Source: Branchiostoma floridae (lineage: Eukaryota > Chordata > Leptocardii > Amphioxiformes > Branchiostomatidae). Taken from it: a stretch of DNA of 64,000 nucleotides. This document shows, piece by piece, positions 30,801 to 37,230 of this stretch. The notes under the pieces were generated by a model. That model was not told the DNA's origin, searched no databases, and worked only from the letters and a program-made list of their open reading frames with translations. The DNA lies in contig NC_049990.1 in the NCBI RefSeq assembly GCF_000003815.2, forward strand, positions 495,827 through 559,826, read 5' to 3'. The first letter of the stretch is position 1. Every line of letters begins with the position of its first letter. The translations under genes and the position numbers were made by a program.

Positions 30801-32920
30801 TAAGACCTGACGATTACAAAGTCCCCCATTGGATATGAGGTAAGACCTGCGGATAACAAAGTCCCCCATTGGATATGAGGTAAGACCTGCAGATAACAAA
30901 GTCCCCCATTGGGTATGAGGTAAGACCTGAGGATTACAAAGTCCCCCATTGGGTATGAGGTAAGACCTGCGAGTAATAAAGTCCCCCATTGGATATGAGG
31001 TAAGACCTGCAGATAACAAAGTCCCCCATTGGGTATGAGGTAAGACCTGCAGATAACAAAGTCCCCCATTGGGTATGAGGTAAGACCTGCAGATAACAAA
31101 GTCCCCCATTGGGTATGAGGTAAGACCTGCGGATAACAAAGTCCCCCATTGGGTATGAGGTAAGACCTGCAGATAACAAAGTCCCCCATTGGCTATGAGG
31201 TAAGACCTGCAGATAACAAAGTCCCCCATTGGGTATGAGGTAAGACCTGCGGATAACAAAGTCCCCCATTGGGTATGAGGTAAGACCTGCAGATAACAAA
31301 GTCCCCCATTGGGTATGAGGTAAGACCTGCGGATAACAAAGTCCCCCATTGGCTATCTCAGGTAAGACTTGCAGATAGCAAAGTCCCCCATTGGATATAA
31401 GGTAAGACCTTGGATAACAAACTTTAAGTCTCCCATTGGCTATGAGGTAAGACCTGCGGATAACAAAGTCCCCCATTGGGTATGAGGTAAGACTTGCAGA
31501 TAACAAAGTCCCCCATTGGATATAAGGTAAGACCTGCGGGTAATAAAGTCCACCATTGGCTATGAGGTAAGACTTGCAGATAGCAAAGTCCCCCATTGGA
31601 TATAAGGTAAGACCTGCGGGTAATAAAGTCCACCATATTGGCTATGATGTGGATAACGAAGCACCAACCTTCCCTCGATCAAGACGGGGCCCAATATTGG
31701 CTGCCAGCACCTTTGACCTATTATTGACATCACACCTCTGATCTGGATGTCTGACTTAGGCTTTGGGTCATTTCAACTTGATAAGGAGCAGAGGATTGAT
31801 CAAAAGCTTGTTGGAAAGCGCTTTATTTTGTGTACGGATATAGAGTTAAAATTGTAGCATAATATTGACTACTGTCACAGATGAACTTACATCCAAGTAA
31901 ATGATTGATGTATTGATTGTTTAACTCCGTTTGCAGCCCTTCATCGATGTGTGTCTGAAGCACCAGAACAGATACGAGGCTAACAAGTACGTCGGGCGGA
32001 TCGCCGACCCCGCCAAGGTCAAGGCTTACATCAAGATCGGGTGGGTCTCTTGCCTTTCCTTCGTTTGGTTCTTTGTTTAGTAACCTGGATTAAGCTATGG
32101 AGATTCTTCACGTTTGTTTGTTTAGTAACCTGGAACATTCAGCCGAGATACCTTGAAGATACCTAGGTGAAGTAGGCTGCGCCTGTGTAGTCACCATCCT
32201 GACGTTCGTGGTATCTCTTCTTACTCCAACATAAGTCCAACCTTGATTTAAAAGCGTTGACAGACTCTGCCTCTACAACCTTAACCGGCAGTGAGTTCCA
32301 AAGCTGTACAGTCCTAACCGCAAACGACTGACGACGCACCAAGGACTTTGCCAGTGGCACTGTAAGCTTGAATCGATGCCCTCTAGTCGACTGATGTTGT
32401 GAGATAGTTGACATGTTTGTTTGTTTGTTTGTTTAGTAACCTGGAGCAGGCAGCAGAGACAGCGATGCAGCAGAGGAGTGAGGAGGATCTGAACCTGGTG
32501 CTGAGTAAGAGATTGTTGACATGTTTGTTTGTTTGTTTGTTTGTTTGTTAGTAACCTGGAGCAGGCAGCAGAGACAGCGATGCAGCAGAGGAGTGAGGAG
32601 GATCTGAACCTGGTGCTGAGTAAGAGATTGTTGACATGTTTGTTTGTTTGTTTGTTTGTTTAGTAACCTGGAGCAGGCAGCAGAGACAGCGATGCAGCAG
32701 AGGAGTGAGGAAGATCTGAACCTGGTGCTGAGTAAGAGATTGTTGACATGTTTGTTTGTTTGTTTGTTTGTTTAGTAACCTGGAGCAGGCGGCAGAGACA
32801 GCGATGCAGCAGAGAAGTGAGGAGGATCTGAACCTGGTGCTGAGTAAGTGCACCTCCTCACATCGTGTCCTGGCTGAGAAGATCAGCACCATGAAGGCAC
32901 AGCTCTCCAGCAAGAAATAA
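15813..32920 (+). CDS. VPS16: VPS16, core subunit of HOPS/CORVET tethering complexes (gene, 22 exons seen)
   Basis: VPS16 scaffolds the class C Vps core, binds VPS33 and acts in endosome-lysosome and autophagosome fusion on the cytosolic membrane face. Exons: 15813-15862, 16639-16825, 17415-17543, 17803-17947, 18461-18579, 18963-19082, 19948-20003, 20778-20947, 21535-21609, 21913-22038, 22759-22886, 23570-23605, 24089-24197, 24725-24750 (into gap), 25563-25671, 25865-25962, 26290-26394, 28186-28263, 29373-29542, 30663-30759, 31937-32040, 32776-32920. The N-terminal beta-propeller spans roughly the first nine exons, the C-terminal alpha-solenoid from [12 protein letters not shown] onward; [10 protein letters not shown] and [10 protein letters not shown] are family hallmarks. 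Expected length is about 830 residues. Exon 9 has a frame break, about 38 residues fall in a gap, and intron 11 is U12-type. Many exon borders are tandemly duplicated. Confidence 0.96.
16272..16415. repeat. GT-rich microsatellite
   Basis: Imperfect (GT)n of about 140 bp in intron 1 of VPS16. The open frame on the other strand is only translated CA repeat. Confidence 0.95.
16639..16825 (+). CDS. VPS16: VPS16 exon 2
   Basis: Acceptor accag, donor gtaagg. Encodes [34 protein letters not shown] and ends SGREISSIR. Confidence 0.97.
16826..17040 (+). repeat. Tandem copies of exon 2 3' end and donor
   Basis: After the true donor, a (GAGT)n tract leads into a second copy of the last 85 exon bases with donor (16890-16981), then a truncated third copy (16997-17033). 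The second copy keeps an intact CGG|gtaagg junction. Confidence 0.9.
17066..17414 (+). repeat. Seven decoy copies of exon 3 acceptor and first codons
   Basis: Units of about 50 bp read ttatttgcccag TGGAACAGTGGCCATGTGAT then GAACTCTGACCTGTTTCC. The authentic exon begins at 17415 with the same TGGAACAGTGGCCATGTGAT and then departs. Confidence 0.9.
17415..17543 (+). CDS. VPS16: VPS16 exon 3
   Basis: 43 codons, phase 0. Encodes [20 protein letters not shown] and [19 protein letters not shown]. Donor gtgagt. Confidence 0.97.
17803..17947 (+). CDS. VPS16: VPS16 exon 4
   Basis: Acceptor ctgcag, donor gtaggg. Encodes [20 protein letters not shown] and [19 protein letters not shown], propeller region. 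Confidence 0.97.
17948..18362 (+). repeat. 30-bp minisatellite directly after exon 4 donor
   Basis: About 14 copies of GGGAACAGTGGTGGGAGATC CCGAGGGTAT. Because 30 is a multiple of three, a frame stays open on both strands through the array; these frames are not genes. Confidence 0.95.
18461..18579 (+). CDS. VPS16: VPS16 exon 5
   Basis: Acceptor tgccag, donor gtgggt. Encodes [20 protein letters not shown] and [16 protein letters not shown]. Confidence 0.97.
18692..18962 (+). repeat. Three decoy copies of exon 6 acceptor and start
   Basis: About 90-bp units: exon start [14 protein letters not shown], then a GTTT-rich tract, then ttgtccccag or ttgtctccag. Copies start near 18726 (truncated), 18791 and 18880; the full exon follows at 18963. 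Confidence 0.92.
18963..19082 (+). CDS. VPS16: VPS16 exon 6
   Basis: 40 codons, phase 0. Encodes [20 protein letters not shown] and [17 protein letters not shown]. Donor gtgcgt, followed by (GTTT)n. Confidence 0.97.
19560..19690. repeat. Dispersed repeat copy (GGTCACAACATTTG family)
   Basis: Shares GGTCACA..ATTT, GGATTTGAACC and CCTTTRGATT phrases with 20996-21070 in the same orientation. Family not named; tRNA-like or LINE-tail origin possible. Confidence 0.45.
19948..20003 (+). CDS. VPS16: VPS16 exon 7
   Basis: Acceptor cccccag, donor gtgagt. Encodes [19 protein letters not shown], the last codon split with exon 8. Confidence 0.96.
20152..20777 (+). repeat. Four truncated copies of exon 8 with acceptor
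   Basis: Copies start at 20152, 20297, 20451 and 20632, each after ttgttccacag. Each carries exon 8 to DSTVHL, then breaks into CACCTGTC repeats without a donor. Copies are about 95 percent alike; one differs as ILLIV against ILLMV. The full exon follows at 20778. Confidence 0.95.
20778..20947 (+). CDS. VPS16: VPS16 exon 8 (complete copy)
   Basis: Encodes [40 protein letters not shown] and HEFLHKVP. Donor gtgagt. The fifth and only complete copy of the array. Confidence 0.96.
20996..21073. repeat. Dispersed repeat copy (GGTCACAACATTTG family)
   Basis: Second copy of the repeat described at 19560-19690, ending AACCCTAAACACTAG. Confidence 0.45.
21074..21340. mobile_element. hAT-like repeat (GGGTACCAGTAC family)
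   Basis: Shares AACGGACCTGAAAAAAATCA GTGGAC and CAGATTATA phrases with 53256-53525. Ends not well defined here. Confidence 0.5.
21535..21609 (+). CDS. VPS16: VPS16 exon 9, frame broken
   Basis: Acceptor ggtcag, donor gtgtgc. The 3' part read in the frame set by exon 10 gives [12 protein letters not shown], a good family match. The 5' part matches (VFKMG, as in the usual IFKIASM) only in another frame, and the frame inherited from exon 8 meets TGA after two codons. Length is 75 nt where 77 would restore phase, so two single-base losses, or sequencing error, are likely. Confidence 0.75.
21820..21912 (+). repeat. Partial decoy of exon 10 acceptor
   Basis: Tatttacag AATGGGAGTCCGAAGAG at 21822 copies the start of exon 10 and ends in a GTTT tract that forms the real polypyrimidine tract. 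Confidence 0.8.
21913..22038 (+). CDS. VPS16: VPS16 exon 10
   Basis: 42 codons, phase 0. Encodes [20 protein letters not shown] and [19 protein letters not shown]. Donor gtaggt. Confidence 0.97.
22039..22570 (+). repeat. Five to six copies of exon 10 3' end and donor
   Basis: Units carry GGCGGGGTGCGAGCACGAAC and ATGCTGCTCAGGgtaggt, separated by runs of GTACAACCATG. Most donors in the array are intact CAGG|gtaggt. Confidence 0.92.
22690..22758 (+). repeat. Partial decoy of exon 11 acceptor and start
   Basis: After ccctcag, ACCGTGTCATTCAGGAAGTG TTTCCTGAGCAACATGA mimics the exon 11 start (GCAGCATCATTTGGAAAGTG), followed by an AT-rich tract and the true acceptor. Confidence 0.75.
22759..22886 (+). 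CDS. VPS16: VPS16 exon 11
   Basis: Encodes [38 protein letters not shown] and two bases of a glutamine codon. It ends before GCATCCTT, a U12-type donor with C at +2. Joining to exon 12 gives a gap-free alignment to vertebrate VPS16. Confidence 0.93.
22887..22894 (+). other. U12-type donor, GC variant (VPS16 intron 11)
   Basis: GCATCCTT differs from the U12 consensus GTATCCTT only at +2. Paired with branch-like CACCTTAAC at 23551-23559 and AG acceptor at 23569. Confidence 0.75.
23018..23066 (+). repeat. Duplicate of exon 11 3' end with perfect U12 donor
   Basis: GGCCGAGACTTCACTATAGG through CTCTCCTGCGCACA repeats the exon end, then GTATCCTT at 23059-23066. It sits in a ~130-bp duplicated unit that includes ATAGATAC/ACACATAAATACA repeats. 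Confidence 0.85.
23392..23512. repeat. Palindromic dispersed repeat
   Basis: ATAGTTACTCAAGCAAGTCG is inverted about 50 bases later as CAGTTGCTTGAGTAACTATT. Same family as 15541 and 28640. Confidence 0.6.
23551..23559 (+). other. U12 branch-point motif CACCTTAAC
   Basis: Seven of nine match to TTCCTTAAC, about 11 bases before the acceptor, the spacing typical of minor-class introns. Confidence 0.75.
23570..23605 (+). CDS. VPS16: VPS16 exon 12 (36 nt)
   Basis: Encodes [12 protein letters not shown], aligning without gap to the vertebrate KQLTIQVLLDR segment. Acceptor acccag after U12 branch motif; donor gtgagg. Confidence 0.9.
24089..24197 (+). CDS. VPS16: VPS16 exon 13
   Basis: Encodes [20 protein letters not shown] and [14 protein letters not shown], the start of the alpha-solenoid. 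Donor gtatgc. A degraded copy of its 3' end with gtatgg lies at 24262-24300. Confidence 0.97.
24725..24750 (+). CDS. VPS16: VPS16 exon 14, start only
   Basis: After a C-run and cccag, encodes VQQTPRDD, the expected continuation, then enters the gap. Roughly 38 residues up to exon 15 are missing. Confidence 0.85.
24751..25351. other. Assembly gap (601 N)
   Basis: Run of N covering the rest of VPS16 exon 14 and perhaps another exon. Confidence 1.
25450..25562. repeat. Short minisatellite before exon 15
   Basis: Five units of TGACCCCCTACATGAAATC, ending TGTAACCCGACCCCAG, which is itself the exon 15 acceptor. Confidence 0.85.
25563..25671 (+). CDS. VPS16: VPS16 exon 15
   Basis: Encodes [20 protein letters not shown] and [14 protein letters not shown]. 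Donor gtaatt. Confidence 0.97.
25865..25962 (+). CDS. VPS16: VPS16 exon 16
   Basis: Encodes [20 protein letters not shown] and [11 protein letters not shown]. Acceptor cccacag, donor gtgtgt. Confidence 0.97.
26290..26394 (+). CDS. VPS16: VPS16 exon 17
   Basis: 35 codons, phase 0. Encodes [20 protein letters not shown] and [15 protein letters not shown]. Donor gtaagt. Confidence 0.97.
26395..27094 (+). repeat. 84-bp array: in-frame 14-codon mini-exons after exon 17
   Basis: About seven copies of a unit consisting of gtaaataaacaaacaaataa, acaacaaataacacttccag, and exon bases encoding [14 protein letters not shown]. Each mini-exon is 42 nt, bounded by a plausible acceptor (acttccag) and donor (ACG|gtaaat), and phase 0 at both sides. 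A few copies are altered (TAAAACG for TACAACG near 26961; truncated unit near 26890-26930). Confidence 0.93.
27168..27378. mobile_element. MITE, TACTGTAAATGCA family, copy 1
   Basis: Starts ACTGTAAATGCATTTGAG and ends GTTTCTGCATTTACAGTA, with internal mirrored GCGGTGGTTTTAAGTTCG phrases. Related copies at 33340 and 33554; a partial end at 27479. Confidence 0.85.
27597..28100 (+). mobile_element. 5'-truncated non-LTR retrotransposon fragment (CR1-like)
   Basis: The frame 27606-27881 encodes [48 protein letters not shown] and LRQFKAAL, typical of the extreme C-terminus of CR1/Jockey-type reverse transcriptases. A 3' UTR ends in ATGAATAAATAAATAAA. It lies in VPS16 intron 17, sense orientation. 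Confidence 0.85.
28186..28263 (+). CDS. VPS16: VPS16 exon 18
   Basis: 26 codons, phase 0. Encodes [20 protein letters not shown] and NEFAAK. Acceptor tttccag preceded by GTTT repeats; donor gtccgt. Confidence 0.96.
28590..28710. repeat. Dispersed repeat (GATAGTGGATTCTATCCGAAACG)
   Basis: Contains CACTGACGAAGGATAGTGGA, CCGAAACGTCTGACCG and the inverted GTTGCTTGAGTAA...ATTACCTGGATGTCTAAC phrase of the 15541 family. Confidence 0.5.
29040..29372 (+). repeat. Two partial copies of exon 19 start, plus a degraded third
   Basis: Copies begin at 29139 and 29254 after actttccccag, run to YLDLSLH, then break into (CAAA)n and the next acceptor. A more degraded piece with GGACCTGTCCTTACAGGACA CCATCTCAC lies at 29065-29100. 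Confidence 0.93.
29373..29542 (+). CDS. VPS16: VPS16 exon 19 (complete copy)
   Basis: Encodes [39 protein letters not shown] and [10 protein letters not shown]. Donor gtacgg lies in the first unit of the downstream 33-bp array. Confidence 0.95.
29526..29985 (+). repeat. 33-bp minisatellite built on the exon 19 donor
   Basis: Thirteen near-identical units of AAGGTGCCGGATAAGAGgta then CGGACAGGTTCTT, interrupted once (29718-29742). Each unit holds KVPDKR and a gtacgg donor. The unit is 11 codons and has no stop, so retention of any part would add in-frame [11 protein letters not shown] repeats. Confidence 0.97.
30100..30650. repeat. Minisatellite, ~85-bp unit, VPS16 intron 19
   Basis: Five units of TTCACCAGATTGCCTTCCC, TATGACCTGACCTGTGAAC and CCCCCATGTGTAAGAAGTTT. 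The middle units are identical. Confidence 0.92.
30663..30759 (+). CDS. VPS16: VPS16 exon 20
   Basis: Encodes [20 protein letters not shown] and [12 protein letters not shown], a strongly conserved family block. Donor gtaaga. Confidence 0.97.
30740..31645 (+). repeat. 40-bp minisatellite built on the exon 20 donor, ~22 copies
   Basis: Unit: AAGTCCCCCATTGGGTATGA Ggtaagacctgcagataaca. Each unit keeps SPIGYE and a gtaaga donor. Period 40 is not a multiple of three, so the long opposite-strand frames cycle through three readings of the same repeat. Confidence 0.97.
31937..32040 (+). CDS. VPS16: VPS16 exon 21
   Basis: Encodes [20 protein letters not shown] and [12 protein letters not shown]. Acceptor ttgcag, donor gtgggt. 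Confidence 0.97.
32076..32775 (+). repeat. Copies of the terminal exon start in VPS16 intron 21
   Basis: Three good copies begin at 32437, 32552 and 32664 (GTTT-rich tract, ttag, TAACCTGGAGCAGGCAGCAG to GTGCTGAGTAAG). Two degraded acceptor pieces lie at 32076 and 32127. Confidence 0.94.
32160..32405 (-). mobile_element. Non-LTR reverse transcriptase C-terminal fragment, antisense
   Basis: Encodes [20 protein letters not shown] and [20 protein letters not shown], then SRLDLCW, typical of non-LTR retrotransposon reverse transcriptase ends. Inserted between degraded repeat copies in VPS16 intron 21. Confidence 0.85.
32776..32920 (+). CDS. VPS16: VPS16 exon 22 (terminal)
   Basis: Encodes [37 protein letters not shown] and AQLSSKK, then TAA. 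Fourth and complete member of the tandem array. Confidence 0.96.
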
Positions 32921-33339
32921 CGTCTTAAAGGCGCAACAAAATAGATAACATACAAGAAAACAAAATTATGGGCTGAATGATAAATATTAACTTGAAAGTT
33001 CATCTGGGCTCAGCCTGGTAGTTGTCATTCTTAAGTAAAGTTGAACAGTTACTGTAATTTCCAGTTAACACAAAATATGACGTTTTCCAACTCGTCTTTG
33101 TCAAGGGCTGGACAATGCACTGTTTCTGTGTCGCCACGTTTTGTATATAGATCATGTGACTCTTTGAGCAGTGGATCATAAACTCAGTATGATCATAGAT
33201 GAGGTAATTTTGACACATCTTAATGTTTCATCGGATGTTGTCCTTGACAAAGTTGAAAATTTGGATAAGGGCAATTTTTGTTGGGAATAACAATTCAACT
33301 CAACATAAACTTTAAAGTTAACATGTTAGTTAATACGTA

Positions 33340-33526
33340 TACAGTAAATGCTTTTAAGTTTGCAGGGATTTAATTTGGTGGTAGTTTTAAGTTCCCGGTA
33401 GCACCATGCACTGTAATCGCTTACTGCAATGGAAAAATGTTCACAGTGGTTTTAAGTTCACGGTGAAGCGGCTACTGCGAAAACGACGAACTTTAGACCA
33501 CCACGAAAGTATATGCATTTACAGTA
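33340..33526. mobile_element. MITE, TACTGTAAATGCA family, copy 2
   Basis: TACAGTAAATGC at left, GCATTTACAGTA at right, internal GGGATTTAATTT and GTGGTTTTAAGTTC phrases as in copy 1. Confidence 0.85.
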
Positions 33527-33553
33527 TAGCCCAATGATATCCACAACACCAAG

Positions 33554-33703
33554 TACTGTGAATGCAGAAATGTTTGCGGTGGATTCAAATTGTTCCCAGT
33601 TTTTGCGGTGACCACTTAACCGCGAACTTAAAACCACAGCGGCAAGTCCTTTTCCCCGCTAACACGAAATTAAATCCCTGCGAAATTAAATGCATTTACA
33701 GTA
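33554..33703. mobile_element. MITE, TACTGTAAATGCA family, copy 3
   Basis: TACTGTGAATGCAG at left and TGCATTTACAGTA at right, with CGAAATTAAATCCCTGCG inside, in opposite orientation to copy 2. Confidence 0.85.
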
Positions 33704-34852
33704 CATGAATATCAGTCTATATATCAAATGAGCCCATTCCTCAATCAGAAACTTTAATTGATAAACTATGTAAATGGAAAAAACATGCCAGGACACAACA
33801 ACGAAATGTAAAGCTTTGAAATTCTTCATACTTTATTCTAGTCGTCGCATTCCATGAATATTTTGCTATGATGTGGCTGTGAGATCGTCAGAACGCATGG
33901 AACGCATCAACTGTAATGATCACAATCGTGTCAAATTCACACATGCAGTCGGCTATTTACATGTTTTCTCATGATTTAAATTATGTATAATACAAGAATC
34001 TTTTTTGCAATATACAGGAACATGTATGGACAATATCACAGACAAATAGGAAATAAAAATGACACTTGCATGGCGTTCGTAAAGTAAAGAACAATTACGT
34101 GCTTTTTATACAAAATGCAAATATTGCTCAATCTGAGTAAAAAAAAAGAGTTTCGGACCAACATTATGGAGTTTTCATCTACATAATTTCCATGTTTGTT
34201 ACTAAATTATTTTATATCAGCATCATAAAAAAGGCACCATGGAAAGAAAATTACAGCAAGATCCTTACATTTGTCAACTAATGGACAAATAAGGCATCCA
34301 ATAAACTTGGACAATTATGTAATGATAGCAAAATTGTCAAATTGAATGTCCACGTGTTCAAAGCTAGGAAAACTTGTTTCCTGTGTACAAATAAAAGTTT
34401 AACACAATGAAAATGGTTGTTGTTTAAAGTACAATAAATGGATCTGCTCGTTATACATTCATTAATTTGGTAGAACACTTAATTAAGATACCAGTTAAGC
34501 GAAGGTACCTTTATCATCATACATGTATCTCAGTTCTCGTGTTTCAAATTAGAAAATGTAGCCAAATTTTCCTGCTTTACTAAACTACGCTACACTACGG
34601 TGTACATTGTCCATAGACAATGTTCTGATACTATAATATATACAACGTACTTACAAACAGTAGCAAGTTCAAATGTGGCACACTTTTATATGGCTTTCCA
34701 TGCAATAAAATGTTGCACAAAGTAAGGAATAACATTCAAATTGCCATTTGTGACCATTCATGGAATGTGAAAAAAAGTTATACAGCCGCACCTTCGGACT
34801 TATAACACAGTTTTCTGTGTCACATACTTGTTATCACTAATATCATTCTTTA

Positions 34853-35145
34853 CGGTGCAGTCATACGTGCGTAGTATATAATTATTCACGTCCGTATTAG
34901 GTGCATATGGAATTATTAGCCTCTACCCGGCTCTACTGGTCACTGGAAAAATAGTAGAAATTGGACAAATATGTCAGATAAGATGCCAGCTGGTTGTAAA
35001 CCATACACCTCGGTCAGCTAACTCCTCTGGCATGTTATGTGTCTATATTTGTCCAGTTTTTACTAGTTTTCCAGCGACCAGTGGAGCCTGGTAGAGGCTA
35101 ATAATTCCATACAGACTTGAATATATGCACATGTGACCGCACCCT
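34853..35145. mobile_element. Foldback MITE (TAGCCTCTACC family)
   Basis: TATGGAATTATTAGCCTCTA CC at 34906 is exactly inverted at 35090-35111, and weaker pairing (GGTGCAGTCATACGTGC against GCACATGTGACCGCACC) extends to both sides. The phrase GGAGCCTGGTAGAGGCTA recurs at 62725-62745. Confidence 0.8.
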
Positions 35146-36014
35146 TGGTACAGAGTATTCACATCTTTTCATTTCAATCTAAAACAAAGGCTTCTTTCTT
35201 CGTTAAAGTCAATGTGGCTTATATGTCACATTTGTGCATGTGTCCGTTTTCTGGTTTCAAAACTGGAACGTATAACATTACTTCCTACATAAAACAATCA
35301 TACAAGAGGTTTTTTCCTTTTTTGGCAAAAACTGTAGCATTATTGCACCAGTGTTGATAAAGTTTCACAAAACCATCAAAAAAAGCTTGTCAACCTGATA
35401 ATTATATAAGGTAATTAACAAATATGAAACCATTCTTTATTCTAAAATCAGGTTTTTCTTCAATTCTAAGCAGACATTTGTGTTCATTGCACTACAAATG
35501 TGCTACATGTTGCTACTGTTTCTAGATGTATCATTTTGCAAGCCTGGAAATGATCTCATGGTTTACCATTAGCGGCTGTCTGACTACATGTGTAACAGTT
35601 ACTACAGTACTAGTGTGTTAACATGTGTTCACTGTCAGCGTCACTGGCAGAAGAAGTCAACACCAGGACATGAGATGTAGCTGAAATGAACAACCTAGTG
35701 ACGTTTGTTTCATCCCTGTAGACCTTTTGCAAACCAAGCTGCACCACAAAAACTATGCTTGTGTTGTTGAACTTGAATGTCAAAAGCTTTCCAGTAAAGG
35801 TGAAATATTGCTTTGAAACAAAAAAAGGCTCATTGTATGCAAGAAACACTTGAAGGGAAAAAATGTGACCTTGTAAAAGTAAGCAGCTTTGTAACAATCC
35901 ACGTTCTTGGCCATGGTTACGGCCGTGGAAATTTTTCCACAGTTTTCAGTATGATACACTAATTAACAAAATCTACTCAATAACTGATATTTCTTCTCTG
36001 CATTTCTATTGTTT

Positions 36015-36332
36015 CTTATCACTTCAACCTCTGCTGTTCCAGCACTGCTGGAAAAAACAACCAATGATCTACTCAAAAGTCTGTTTCAGGAAACTTCTAC
36101 GATTGCCTGGACTACTGGCTACTTCTGAATCTGAAAAGCATTTCATTTTTGTTCGCTTGTTGTTGATGTTCTTCTTATCACTTCAACCTCTGCTGTTCCA
36201 GCACTGCTGGAAAAAACAACCAATGATCTACTCAAAAGTCTGTTTCAGGAAACTTCTACGATTGCCTGGACTACTGGCTACTTCTGAATCTGAAAAGCAT
36301 TTCATTTTTGTTCGCTTGTTGTTGATGTTCTA
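36015..36332. repeat. Perfect 159-bp tandem duplication
   Basis: CTTATCACTTCAACCTCTGC to GTTGTTGATGTTCTT occurs at 36015-36173 and again at 36174-36332. I see no difference between the copies. Confidence 0.93.
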
Positions 36333-36960
36333 TTTAGAGTGCCCTATTTTGAACAATGATGACCATTGATGTAAAACATTCTCCAAATTGCAGTTTGAAC
36401 AACTACAACATAGACAGGCTACATGGACTGAAGCTTGGTTCAACAGTGGATCCGACATTGTCAAAAAAACAATTTATCCAACTTTTCAGCTGTGGGGTTA
36501 AAACTGTCTTCAAACATTTTTTTACACTTTACAGTTCTTTTTAATACAAGGCCGTTTGACCACTTCTTTGCAATGAACTGAATTGATGGATGGTGGAAAT
36601 TATCATGCTAGAAGATAGCAGTGAGCACTGTTTTCAAGGCCTGAACTTTTGACCATTGTGTAAACAGTTGTCATCAAGACAGTGCCATAGTTTGGCAGTA
36701 CAAATCCTTTTTATTGTCATTTATGTATACATCTTATTTCATTTATGTATGCATCTTATTTCATTTATGTAAGCATCTTAAGGGTGGTCCCTTCTGTTAG
36801 TTTAACTGATTTTCAAGGGAGCCCTTTAATGCAATGCAGACAAGCCAAAAGCAACACTTGAAACACTTTAACCAAACATTACCGGATCCACAGCTGAACC
36901 ATTCTGCACTAACCTCTACCGACACAGAGTTACTACGGTTACAGCTAGTCACCCGTCGGG

Positions 36961-37230
36961 TCATACATGGCTGCTGTCTTTCCCGGGAACTCCCGTACTC
37001 ATAGTGAGCATCACGCGCGCCCGGGTCCGGAGCTCGTGGTCTCCCAGCCCAAGGTCACCCTCAGCGCCATCCTCCTCCGCGGGGGCCTTCGGCAGGGTGG
37101 GCGTGGCGTTGGTAGGCGTGGTCACGACGGTTGCCGTGAGGTCGTTGCCGGAGTTGGCGCGGCCGTATGAGAGCTCGCTGCCGTCCAGGATCAGGTCTGT
37201 GTCGCTGTCTTCCTGGATGTTGTGCTGGTT
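36961..37230 (-). CDS. SLC9A6/7/9: Na+/H+ exchanger terminal exon
   Basis: Encodes [36 protein letters not shown] and ends GKDSSHV, then stop. The QAYEN, DSDLIL and FGDHEL landmarks of NHE6-class tails are recognisable. Acceptor cctcag. Confidence 0.93.
   Translation of the reverse strand, partial: NQHNIQEDSDTDLILDGSELSYGRANSGNDLTATVVTTPTNATPTLPKAPAEEDGAEGDLGLGDHELRTRARVMLTMSTGVPGKDSSHV

Larger units (their letters stand above)
33832..36960 (-). other. AT-rich stretch, probable 3' UTR of the Na+/H+ exchanger
   Basis: No exon is seen. TTTATT at 33832-33837 is AATAAA on the minus strand and could end the exchanger transcript, giving a 3.1-kb 3' UTR; nearer cleavage sites are possible. It contains one foldback element and one duplication listed separately. 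Confidence 0.4.

Noticed and set aside
30728-31636. Long minus-strand frames of repeated [16 protein letters not shown]-type peptide
   Set aside because: Translation of the 40-bp donor-side minisatellite.
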